The position numbers and the translations under genes are program-made. From NCBI RefSeq assembly GCF_018614955.1, contig NZ_JAGGNV010000008.1, positions 124,001 to 188,000 on the forward strand: a stretch of 64,000 nt of DNA, given 5' to 3'. The stretch comes from Variovorax paradoxus. Lineage in GTDB: Bacteria; Pseudomonadota; Gammaproteobacteria; Burkholderiales; Burkholderiaceae_C. Shown here one piece after another: positions 43,543 through 51,320 of the stretch (its first letter is position 1; every line of letters starts with the position of its first letter). The notes below the pieces were generated by a model, which saw only the letters and a program-made list of their open reading frames with translations, had not been told where the DNA came from and did no database searches.

Positions 43543-45750
43543 ATGAACTTGCACGAGAACAACCGCGCGATTGCGCTCTGGTCGGCGCTGGGCCTGGCCG
43601 CCTTCGCGCTGCTGCCCTGGTACAGCCTGCCCGACGGCCTCTTCGGCCTGCAGGGCCTGGGCGAACTGATGGCGGGGCACGACAGCTCCTCCGCGCTGGC
43701 GCAGGTGCTGCTGCATCGGCGGCCCTGGCTGCTGCTGGGCGCCTGGCCGCTGGTCGTCGGCCTCGCCGTGCTCGGCATGGCACCGGCGCGCGCACAGGGA
43801 CGGCTGCTGGCCTGGAGCGGTGCGCTCGGCGTGGCCGGCGTGCTTGCGCAAGGCTTCCTGATCGGGCTGCCGGATGCGGCCTCCGGCACGGGCCAGCCTG
43901 GCTTCGGCTGGGGCGCAACGCTGGTGCTGGCGGCGCTCATGATGCTGTGCGCCTTCGGCATTGCGCGCTGCGGCGCCTTCAGGGGCGACCTGTTCATCGC
44001 CGCAGCGGTGGTCGGCAGTGCGGGCCTGCTGATGGTGTTCGTCGCCTTTCCGGTGCTGCGCGCGCTGGCCGGCGCCTTTCTCGACGAGGCCGGCCGGCCC
44101 AGCCTCATGGCCTGGCTGGCGCGGATCGCCAGCGAGCGCGTCTGGGGACTCGGCTGCCTGCATTCCGGCAAGAGCTGCGGCGTAGCCTGGAACACGCTCT
44201 CGCTGGCCGTGCTGACCGGCCTCAGCACGACCGTGCTCGGCACGCTGCTCGCGCTGATCGAGGACCGCAGCGATTCGCGCGTGCGCCGTGCGCTGCGCCT
44301 GTTGGCGCCGCTGCCGATCATCACGCCGCCCTTCGTGGTCGGCCTGGGCCTGGTGCTGCTGTTCGGCCGCGCGGGCCTCGTCAACCAGTTCCTCGAATGG
44401 GCCTTCGGCATCGAGCCGGGGCGCTGGTTCTACGGCTGGTTCGGCGTCTGGCTGGCGCAGCTCTTCGCCTTCACGCCGATCGCCTTCCTGATCGTGCGCG
44501 GCGTGGTGCAGGGCATCAGCCCTTCGCTGGAGGAAGCCTCGCAGTCGCTGCGCGCCGACGCCTCGCAAACCTTCAGGCACGTGACGCTGCCGCTGATGAT
44601 GCCGGGGCTGGCCAATGCCTTCCTGGTCGGCTTCATCGAGAGCATCGCCGACTTCGGCAACCCGATCGTGGCGGGCGGCCAGTTCTCGGTGCTGTCGACC
44701 GAGATCTTCTTCGCCATCGTCGGCGCGCAGTTCGACCAGGGCCGGGCGGCGGCGCTCGCGTGGATCCTCACGCTGTTCGCGCTCGGCGTGTTCGCGCTGC
44801 AGCGCGGCGTGCTGGGGCGCAGGAACTTCACCACGGTCTCGGGCAAGGGCGACGCCGGCATCCCGATGCGCCTGCCCGACGGCCTGCGCCGCGTGGCGCT
44901 CGCGGTGGCGGTGCCGTGGCTGCTGTTCACGCTGGTGGTGTATGTCTTCGCCTTCAGCGGCGGCTTCGTCCAGACCTGGGGCCGCAACTACACGCCGACG
45001 CTGGACCACTTCCGCACGGCCTTCGCCATCAGCTTCGATAACGGCGCGCTGCAGTGGGCGGGCCTCGCCTGGGACTCGCTCTTCACGACCGTGCAGCTTG
45101 CCGCGACGGCGGCGCCGATCACGACCGGCCTGGGCCTGCTGATCGCCTGGCTGCTGGCGCGCGTGCAGTTCCGCGGCCAGGGCATGTTCGAGTTCTCGGC
45201 GCTGATGGCCTTCGCGATCCCCGGCACGGTGCTGGGCGTGAGCTACGTGCTGGCCTTCAACGTGCCGCCCTTCGAGATGACGGGCACCGGGCTCGTCCTC
45301 GTGATGTGCTTCATCTTCCGCAACCTGCCGGTCGGCGTGCGCGCGGGCTCGGCGGCCTTCCGGCAACTGGACAAGTCGCTCGACGAAGCCTCGCTGATGC
45401 TGCGCGCCTCGACCGCGCGCACGCTGTGGTCGGTCGTGCTGCCGCTGCTCAAGCCCGCGCTCGCGGCCTCGCTGATCTACAGCTTCGTGCGCGCGATGAC
45501 CACGGTGTCGGCCGTGATCTTCCTGGTGACCGCGCAGACCGAGCTCGCGACCACCTTCATCATCGGCCGCGTGGGGCAGGGCGACTACGGCGTGGCACTG
45601 GCGTACAGCACCGCGCTGATCGTGCTCATGGCGCTGGCCACGGCCTGCATCCAGTGGCTGGTGGGCGAGCGCAAGCTGGGGCGACGGCGTTCGTCGAAGG
45701 TGGCCGCTCCCGTCAACACCGAACGCGCCGCGCCCGTGGCTGCTCACTAA
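43543..45750 (+). CDS. ABC transporter permease, fused two-domain (FbpB/AfuB-like)
   Basis: The 735-residue integral membrane protein contains about 12 helices and two permease domains. Each has an EAA-type loop for the ATPase: EASQSLRADASQTFRHVTLP (around residue 330) and EASLMLRASTARTLWSVVLP (around residue 615). The duplicated form is normal for ferric-type importers. The N-terminal 130 residues are a hydrophobic extension beyond the usual family. It lies 6 nt behind the binding-protein gene and 10 nt before the ATPase. Confidence 0.92.
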   Translation: MNLHENNRAIALWSALGLAAFALLPWYSLPDGLFGLQGLGELMAGHDSSSALAQVLLHRRPWLLLGAWPLVVGLAVLGMAPARAQGRLLAWSGALGVAGVLAQGFLIGLPDAASGTGQPGFGWGATLVLAALMMLCAFGIARCGAFRGDLFIAAAVVGSAGLLMVFVAFPVLRALAGAFLDEAGRPSLMAWLARIASERVWGLGCLHSGKSCGVAWNTLSLAVLTGLSTTVLGTLLALIEDRSDSRVRRALRLLAPLPIITPPFVVGLGLVLLFGRAGLVNQFLEWAFGIEPGRWFYGWFGVWLAQLFAFTPIAFLIVRGVVQGISPSLEEASQSLRADASQTFRHVTLPLMMPGLANAFLVGFIESIADFGNPIVAGGQFSVLSTEIFFAIVGAQFDQGRAAALAWILTLFALGVFALQRGVLGRRNFTTVSGKGDAGIPMRLPDGLRRVALAVAVPWLLFTLVVYVFAFSGGFVQTWGRNYTPTLDHFRTAFAISFDNGALQWAGLAWDSLFTTVQLAATAAPITTGLGLLIAWLLARVQFRGQGMFEFSALMAFAIPGTVLGVSYVLAFNVPPFEMTGTGLVLVMCFIFRNLPVGVRAGSAAFRQLDKSLDEASLMLRASTARTLWSVVLPLLKPALAASLIYSFVRAMTTVSAVIFLVTAQTELATTFIIGRVGQGDYGVALAYSTALIVLMALATACIQWLVGERKLGRRRSSKVAAPVNTERAAPVAAH

Positions 45751-45760
45751 GGACCTTCTC

Positions 45761-46825
45761 ATGTACGGCTTCGAATTCCAGAACGTCTCCAAGCGCTACG
45801 GCACCGCTTCCGACGCGCCGCTGGCGGTGAGGAACATCAGCTTCGGCGTGCCCAAGGGAACGCTGACCACCATCCTTGGCCCCTCGGGCTGCGGCAAGAC
45901 CACCACGCTGCGCATGATCGCCGGCCTCGAGAGCCCGACGTCGGGGCGCATCCTGATCGACGGCGAGGACGTTACCGCGCTCGGTGCCGCGCAGCGCAAC
46001 GTGAGCCTGGTGTTCCAGAGCTACGCGCTGTTCCCGCACATGAACGTGATCGAGAACGTCTGCTATGGCCTGCGCATGTCCGGCCTGCCGCTGCGCGACG
46101 CGCGCGACAAGGCGCGGCAGATGCTCGAGACCGTGGGCCTGCGCGGGCTGGACGAGCGCATGCCCAGCGAACTCTCGGGCGGCCAGCAACAACGCGTGGC
46201 GGTGGCACGCGCGCTGGCGCTGGAGCCCGCGGTGCTGCTCTTCGACGAGCCGCTGTCCAACCTCGACGCGCGCCTGCGCCGCTCGATGCGCGAGGAGATC
46301 CGCTCGCTGCAGCAGCGCCTGGCGCTGACGGTGGCCTACGTGACGCACGACCAGAGCGAGGCGCTGGCCGTCAGCGACCACATCATCGTCATGGACCAGG
46401 GGGTCATCGCGCAGCAAGGTACGCCGCACGAGCTCTATGAATCGCCGCAGTCGGAGTTCGTCGCCGGCTTCATGGGCGAGGCGATGCTGTTCGACGGCGT
46501 GTGCGGCGAGGACCGGCGCGTCTCGCTGGGCGGCCTGACGGTGGTCGCGGCACCGGAGGTGCGGCCAGGGCCGGTGAAGATCGCGGTGCGGCCGGAGGCC
46601 TGGGTGATCGGGCCGGTGGCGAACGCCGGACTCGCGGCCCGCGTCATCAAGAGGACTTACGTGGGCAGCATAGTGGAGTACACCTTCCGCAGCCCGCTGG
46701 GCGACATCTTCGTGGTGTCGCCCGAAGTCAAGCAGCCACTCAACCAAGGTGCGCCGGTGAGCCTCTACCTGGCCGATCACGGCGTCTCCGTCGTCGCTGC
46801 ACAGGCTAGGCGCGACCTATGCTGA
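45761..46825 (+). CDS. ABC transporter ATP-binding protein (FbpC/AfuC/PotA-like)
   Basis: The 354-residue ATPase has Walker A in LGPSGCGKTTTLRMIAG, the Q-loop VFQSYALFPHMNV, the signature ELSGGQQQRVAVARAL, Walker B in VLLFDEPLSNLDARLR and the H-loop YVTHDQSEALAVSD. A C-terminal TOBE-like domain (VKIAVRPEAWVIGP, RVIKRTYVGSIVEYTFRSPL) is normal for this group. It completes the importer with the two upstream genes. Its stop overlaps the start of a LuxR-type regulator gene. Confidence 0.94.
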   Translation: MYGFEFQNVSKRYGTASDAPLAVRNISFGVPKGTLTTILGPSGCGKTTTLRMIAGLESPTSGRILIDGEDVTALGAAQRNVSLVFQSYALFPHMNVIENVCYGLRMSGLPLRDARDKARQMLETVGLRGLDERMPSELSGGQQQRVAVARALALEPAVLLFDEPLSNLDARLRRSMREEIRSLQQRLALTVAYVTHDQSEALAVSDHIIVMDQGVIAQQGTPHELYESPQSEFVAGFMGEAMLFDGVCGEDRRVSLGGLTVVAAPEVRPGPVKIAVRPEAWVIGPVANAGLAARVIKRTYVGSIVEYTFRSPLGDIFVVSPEVKQPLNQGAPVSLYLADHGVSVVAAQARRDLC

Positions 46826-47730
46826 TGAGCCCTCCAACCCTGTTGTCGAACCGCGCCGCGATGTCGGCTCCCGCATCGAGATCGGTCGAAAGGCCGGCCT
46901 CGGGCAACGGGCCGCTGCTTTATTCCGACGAGCACCTGTGCGCGCCGCGTCCGGCGCGGCTGCGGGGGCATGTCCCGCGCATCGTGGGCGATCTGCTGGG
47001 CGCGGCGAACGCGCACGAACGGCGCAGCCTGCTGCGCGGCATGCTGCACGCGATCGGCTTCGAGTGGCTCGGCTACGGGACGACCAGTTCGCAGCCCGGG
47101 TGTGCAGTGCCCCTGAGCTTCTTCACGAGTTATGCGCATCCCGACTGGGTGCATCGCTATTTCTCGCGGCGCCACTACGAGCTGGACACGCGGCATCGCG
47201 AGCTGCCGAGCTCCAGCGTGCCGCTGATCTGGGAGACGGACGACCTGACGGCGGCGCACGCCGGCCCCGATCCGGGCGGCAGGCATCGCCGCTTCCTCGA
47301 GGACCTGGGCGCGTGCGGCATTCGCAGCGGTCTCATGTTTCGCCTGGCTTCGCCGACCCAGCCCAGCGAACACACTGTGATCAGCCTGATGTCCGGCGTC
47401 GCCAACCGGCGCTGGATCACCGAAGGCGTGGCGGGCCGGGCGCTGATGCTGGGCCTGTGCGTGCACGACTATCTCTCGCGCCATACGCGGGCACCGGCCG
47501 CCTCGCTGGCAGCGCGCAGCGACATGTCAGCCACCCAGCTGTGCATCCTCGAGCATTTGCGGCAGGGCAGGAGCGACAAGGAAATCGCCTACCTGCTGAA
47601 CCTGTCATCGCACGCGGTGGACTATCACATGCGGCAGTTGCGCCGCCGATTCGCGGTGCGCAACCGCGTGCAGCTCGTCAATGCGGCGACGCAGGCGCAA
47701 ATGCTCGAGAGCGGGTTCGGCGGTGTGTAG
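46819..47730 (+). CDS. LuxR-family regulator with autoinducer-binding-like domain (solo 1)
   Basis: The 303-residue protein has an acyl-homoserine-lactone-type sensing domain (about residues 60-210) and a C-terminal GerE helix-turn-helix (ILEHLRQGRSDKEIAYLLNL, SSHAVDYHMRQLRRRFAVRN). The pocket has the family Trp and Asp (HPDWVHRYFSRRHYELDTRH) but Thr instead of the Pro that follows Asp in typical LuxR. No luxI is in the window, so it is a solo. The start overlaps the ABC ATPase gene; ATG 46825 is an alternative. Its stop abuts the stop of the convergent AraC gene with no base between. Confidence 0.88.
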   Translation: MLMSPPTLLSNRAAMSAPASRSVERPASGNGPLLYSDEHLCAPRPARLRGHVPRIVGDLLGAANAHERRSLLRGMLHAIGFEWLGYGTTSSQPGCAVPLSFFTSYAHPDWVHRYFSRRHYELDTRHRELPSSSVPLIWETDDLTAAHAGPDPGGRHRRFLEDLGACGIRSGLMFRLASPTQPSEHTVISLMSGVANRRWITEGVAGRALMLGLCVHDYLSRHTRAPAASLAARSDMSATQLCILEHLRQGRSDKEIAYLLNLSSHAVDYHMRQLRRRFAVRNRVQLVNAATQAQMLESGFGGV

Positions 47731-48630
47731 TCACCCGGCAATGCCGTTGCGCGCCGAGGGCGGCTGCAGGGCATCGTGCACCGAGAGCCTGCGGTACTCG
47801 CCGGGCAGCACCGCGTAAGTGCTCAGAAAAGTCTTGTGCAGATGGCTCTGGTCGGTGAAGCCGGCAGCATGCGCCGCATAGGTCACGCGCGCGCCGCCGG
47901 CGATGAGGTCGCGCGCATATTCGACGCGGTGGCCCACCAGCAGTTCGTGCGGCGTGAATCCCAGCGCGCTCTTGAAGCGGCGCTGAAGATGCACCGGATG
48001 CCAGCCCACCGCTTCGGCCAGCGCGTCCAGCGTGAGCCGCTGGCGAAAGCCTTTGGCGATCAGCTCATAGAGGTGATTCACGCGATCGTCGCCGCTGTCG
48101 ATCGTGGTCGCGTAGTCGCGCGTTTGCGTCCGGGCTGCTGCGGCCTGCGGCGGAATCCATTGCGCCAGCCGCTGGCGCAGCAGGGAACGGCCGGCCGCAC
48201 CGATTTCCTCGTTGCCGGAGCGTGCCGCTTCGTACAGCAGCCGATGGCATTCGATGAACTCGCGCGCCGAGGTGGGGTCCGTGAAGATCGATACCGCTGC
48301 ATCGTCTTCCTCCCGTGCCGTTCGCACGATGTCGTCCGAAGGGTTCACGCAGCGCGCGACCGCGAAGCTGCAATACAGCGCGTCCTCGCGCCAGGGTGCG
48401 GTGCGTGCGTGCACCGAATGCCACACGTGCGGCGCGATGCGCAGCAGCGCGCCCGGCTGCACGACCACGATGCCGGCGATGGTGCGCACGCGCAATTCCG
48501 TGTCGGAAACCGAAAGCGCGAATCCGCCATGCCTGTGCGGCCGGATCTCGCGCTGCAGGAATCGATTGGCGGTGAATTGAAGACCTGCAAGGTCCACATC
48601 TCGCCAATAGGAGGAAGCAAGGAGTTCCAT
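47731..48630 (-). CDS. AraC-family transcriptional regulator
   Basis: The 299-residue regulator has an N-terminal cupin sensing domain (REIRPHRHGGFALSVSDTEL, VVQPGALLRIAPHVWHSVHA) and a C-terminal pair of helix-turn-helix motifs (QRLTLDALAEAVGWHPVHLQ, RRFKSALGFTPHELLVGHRV, GGARVTYAAHAAGFTDQSHL). The HPHRH-like His cluster suggests a small-molecule pocket. It is convergent with LuxR solo 1 and divergent from LuxR solo 2 across 159 bp, where a shared control region should lie. Confidence 0.9.
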   Translation of the reverse strand: MELLASSYWRDVDLAGLQFTANRFLQREIRPHRHGGFALSVSDTELRVRTIAGIVVVQPGALLRIAPHVWHSVHARTAPWREDALYCSFAVARCVNPSDDIVRTAREEDDAAVSIFTDPTSAREFIECHRLLYEAARSGNEEIGAAGRSLLRQRLAQWIPPQAAAARTQTRDYATTIDSGDDRVNHLYELIAKGFRQRLTLDALAEAVGWHPVHLQRRFKSALGFTPHELLVGHRVEYARDLIAGGARVTYAAHAAGFTDQSHLHKTFLSTYAVLPGEYRRLSVHDALQPPSARNGIAG

Positions 48631-48789
48631 CGAGGCCCGAATTTATCGCGTGCTTGTGTCGACGCTAAGAATTTACAAGGCGGCGCAGCCGGCCTTTGGT
48701 AATTTGCTTCACAAGTCGCGGCGTCGCCGGGCCAACGAGAACTCTTTTCTTATCGCCGGGCAATTCGACGGTATCGCCCGGACATCATC
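48631..48789. promoter_or_regulatory. Divergent intergenic region of AraC and LuxR solo 2
   Basis: The 159-bp gap is less GC-rich than its neighbours (for instance AAGAATTTACAAGG and GGTAATTTGCTTCACAAG). It should hold two divergent promoters. I see no clear lux-box dyad. Confidence 0.4.
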
Positions 48790-49734
48790 ATGATCCTGTC
48801 TTCCTTGTTGCAACGTGCGGCCGCGGCATCACTGCCGAGCACGCCGGTTCACGAATCGCTGCCGCCGAACGACGGTGGCCTGCACGGCGGCCCGGCGCCG
48901 CAGCTCTATTCGGAGGCGCAGTTGTGCCTGCCGGAAACGATGGGGCGGCCCGCCGAAGCGTCAGGCATCGTCGGCGACCTGCTGGACGCCGGCAGCAGCG
49001 AGGCGCGCGTGCGCCTGGTGCGCGGCATGCTGCATGCGATCGGCTTCGAATGGCTGGGCTACGGCACGATCACCTATCTGCGCGGGCAGCCGTGGCCGCT
49101 GAGCTTCTTCACCGGCTATGCGAACCAGAATTGGGCGCAGCGCTATTTTTCGCAACGCCACTACGAGGTGGACACGCGCTACCGGGATGCGCCCGCTTCG
49201 GGTCTGCCGCTGTTGTGGGACATCGACCAGCTGGAGGCGTCGCCGGTGAACCCGGATGCGAGCGGGCGCCGCCGCCGCTTTCTCGACGATCTTCGCGCGA
49301 ACGGCATCCGAAGCGGCCTGTTCCTGCGCCTGGCGTCGCCCACGCACATGAACGAGCACACGGTGATCAGCCTGTCGTCCAGCGCACCCAGCCGCGGCTG
49401 GATCACGGACAGCGTGGTCGGCCAGTCGCTGATGCTGAGCCTCAGCGTGCACGAGTACCTGTCGCGCCACGCGCGCGTGCCGGCCGCGCCGCCGGCGGCG
49501 CGGGCCGAGATGTCGGGCATGTCGGCCACGCAGCAGTACATCCTCGAACACCTGCTGCAGGGGCGCAGCGACAAGGAGATCGCCTACCGCCTGCACCTGT
49601 CGTCGCACACGGTGGACTACCACATGCGGCAGCTGCGGCGCCGCTTCGCTGCGCGCAACCGGGTGCAGCTCGTGAACGCGGCAACGCAGTCGCAGTTCGG
49701 CGAGAGCAACTTCGGCGTCGTCGATCAGACCTAG
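48790..49734 (+). CDS. LuxR-family regulator (solo 2), paralogue of the gene at 46819
   Basis: The 314-residue protein shares extensive identity with LuxR solo 1: RGMLHAIGFEWLGYGT, RYFS-RHYE-DTR, GIRSGLF-RLASPT, EHTVISL and QGRSDKEIAYRL-LSSHTVDYHMRQLRRRFA are all matched. Like solo 1 it has Asp-Thr where classical LuxR has Asp-Pro. The DNA-binding helices are nearly identical, so both may bind the same site. Its TAG stop lies inside the CTAG that bounds the insertion sequence downstream. Confidence 0.88.
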   Translation: MILSSLLQRAAAASLPSTPVHESLPPNDGGLHGGPAPQLYSEAQLCLPETMGRPAEASGIVGDLLDAGSSEARVRLVRGMLHAIGFEWLGYGTITYLRGQPWPLSFFTGYANQNWAQRYFSQRHYEVDTRYRDAPASGLPLLWDIDQLEASPVNPDASGRRRRFLDDLRANGIRSGLFLRLASPTHMNEHTVISLSSSAPSRGWITDSVVGQSLMLSLSVHEYLSRHARVPAAPPAARAEMSGMSATQQYILEHLLQGRSDKEIAYRLHLSSHTVDYHMRQLRRRFAARNRVQLVNAATQSQFGESNFGVVDQT

Positions 49735-51052
49735 CAGGCTGCTGAAATACCTCCCTTTGAAGGTCGCCCGAAAGCGGGCCTGAGGCGTTGTCTTTGCAGA
49801 CCCACGAAACCCCCTCCGATGCGCGGCCCTGACACATTCACCGAAGGCTTGTTCACCATGCGACGGCTGGACGATTTCGTTCCCGCCGACCATCCGCTGC
49901 GCCGCATCCGGGTGATGGTCAATGAGGCGCTGTCCAAGATGGACGAGTTGTTCTCTCGGATGTACGAGGCCGACATCAAGGGCGGCCGTCCGAGCATCGC
50001 GCCGGAGAAGCTGCTGCGGGCGATGCTGTTGCAGATCCTGTTCAGCATCCGCTCGGAGCGCCAGCTCATGGAGCAGACGCAATACAACATGCTGTTTCGC
50101 TGGTTCATCGGCCTGGCGATGGACGACGCGGTGTGGGTGCCGACGGTGTTCAGTAAGAACCGCCAGCGCCTGATCGAGCACGACGCGGTGGTGGCCTTCT
50201 TCAACGAAGTGCTGGAGACGGCCGAGAACAAGGATTGGTTGTCGGGTGAGCACTTCAGCGTGGATGGCACGCTGATCCAGGCCTGGGCCGGACACAAGAG
50301 CTTCGTTCCCAAGGACGGTGACGACGATGCCGGCAGCGGCGGGGACTTCAAGGGGCAGCGACGCAGCAACGAAACGCACGAGTCGAAGAGCGATCCCGAT
50401 TCGAGGCTGTACCGCAAGGGCAAGACCGGCAGCGAGTTGCGCTACATGGGGCACACGCTCACCGACAACCGTCACGGCCTGGTCGTCAACGCCATGGTCA
50501 CGCAGGCCGACGGCTTTGCCGAACGTGAAGCGGCCAAGGTCATGATCAGGGATGCACGTCAAGCCACCGCGAGAGCGGATACCGAGGTCACGCTCGGTGC
50601 CGACAAGGGCTATGACGCGGCCGAGTTCATCGAGGCGCTGCATCGCATGAAGGTCACGCCGCACGTGGCGCAGAACAAATCGGGGCGTCGCTCGGCGGTG
50701 GCCGACGAGATCACCCAGAGCGAAGGCTATGCGATCTCGCAGCGCAAGCGAAAGCTCATCGAGCAGGGCTTCGGCTGGGCCAAGTTCGTGGGCCCCATCC
50801 GACAGGTGATGGTGCGCGGCATCAAGAAAGTCGACCAGTTGTTCGTGCTGACGATGGCCGCCTACAACCTGGTGCGCATGCGGACCTTGGCAGAAGTCCG
50901 TCCGTTGGCCCCGTAGCGGGTCAGCGAGAGCCCCAAACGAGCCTCAAAGCGGGGAAAACAGCGATGGCAGCGAACCCGGAACGTCGAAATCATCCAATCG
51001 CCTTCTTCAGACCGCAGGATGTCTTCGGCGCGCTTGGTACTTCAGCAGCCTG
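49735..51052 (+). mobile_element. IS5-family-like insertion sequence, 1318 bp
   Basis: The element has terminal inverted repeats: CAGGCTGCTGAAATACC at 49735-49751 and the complement of CAGGCTGCTGAAGTACC at 51036-51052 (16 of 17 match). It is bounded by CTAG on both sides (49731-49734, 51053-51056), which fits a 4-bp target duplication at the YTAR sites preferred by the IS5 family. It contains one intact transposase gene. The 3' tail (50917-51052) is non-coding, and nothing is recognised in it. Confidence 0.9.
49819..50916 (+). CDS. IS5-family DDE transposase
   Basis: The 365-residue transposase begins MRGPDTFTEGLFTMRRLDDF and has the DUF772-type N-terminal domain (RPSIAPEKLLRAMLLQILFS, SIRSERQLMEQTQYNMLFRW) followed by an RNase-H-like catalytic domain. 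The acidic residues are visible in FSVDGTLIQAWAG, TLGADKGYDAAEF and LIEQGFGWAKFVG. No frameshift or stop interrupts it, so it may be active. Confidence 0.94.
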   Translation: MRGPDTFTEGLFTMRRLDDFVPADHPLRRIRVMVNEALSKMDELFSRMYEADIKGGRPSIAPEKLLRAMLLQILFSIRSERQLMEQTQYNMLFRWFIGLAMDDAVWVPTVFSKNRQRLIEHDAVVAFFNEVLETAENKDWLSGEHFSVDGTLIQAWAGHKSFVPKDGDDDAGSGGDFKGQRRSNETHESKSDPDSRLYRKGKTGSELRYMGHTLTDNRHGLVVNAMVTQADGFAEREAAKVMIRDARQATARADTEVTLGADKGYDAAEFIEALHRMKVTPHVAQNKSGRRSAVADEITQSEGYAISQRKRKLIEQGFGWAKFVGPIRQVMVRGIKKVDQLFVLTMAAYNLVRMRTLAEVRPLAP

Positions 51053-51056
51053 CTAG

Positions 51057-51320
51057 GGCCTGTTAACGCTATTTGCGGGGATCGCGTTGCCCAGCCAAGG
51101 GGCTGGATGCAAGGTGCCTGCGCGCAGCAAGGCTCACGCCTTGCAAGCGCGGGCAACGCTGCAGACGGCCCCTTGGCTGGGCAACCCGAAGGGAAGGCCT
51201 GCCAGGGCGCGCCACTCGGCGTTGCGCTCCTTGTGCGTGCCGACGCACGCACGGCGTCGCGCGCCTTGATTGGCCCGCCCTGGCATGCCTTCGCGACCCC
51301 GCAAATAGCGTTAACAGGCC
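51057..51320. mobile_element. 264-bp MITE-like foldback element with 24-bp perfect terminal repeats
   Basis: Perfect 24-bp inverted ends (51057-51080 and 51297-51320; outer part GGCCTGTTAACGC) enclose a non-coding, highly self-complementary interior: an 18-bp perfect dyad GTTGCCCAGCCAAGGGGC (51086-51103 with 51168-51185), inside it GCAAGGC-TCAC-GCCTTGC (51127-51144), and a second dyad of 14 bp with one mismatch (51196-51209 with 51276-51289). CTAG flanks both sides (51053-51056, 51321-51324). The ends differ from those of the neighbouring IS, so it would need another IS5-type transposase in trans. Confidence 0.8.

Noticed and set aside
42322..45792. Minus-strand open frame of 1156 codons opposite the ABC transporter genes
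   Set aside because: The plus-strand genes have complete transporter motifs; the antisense product is low-complexity Arg/His/Glu/Gln.
49735..51320. IS and foldback element as one composite element
   Set aside because: Their terminal repeats differ (CAGGCTGCTGAA versus GGCCTGTTAACG) and CTAG separates them, so they are two insertions side by side.
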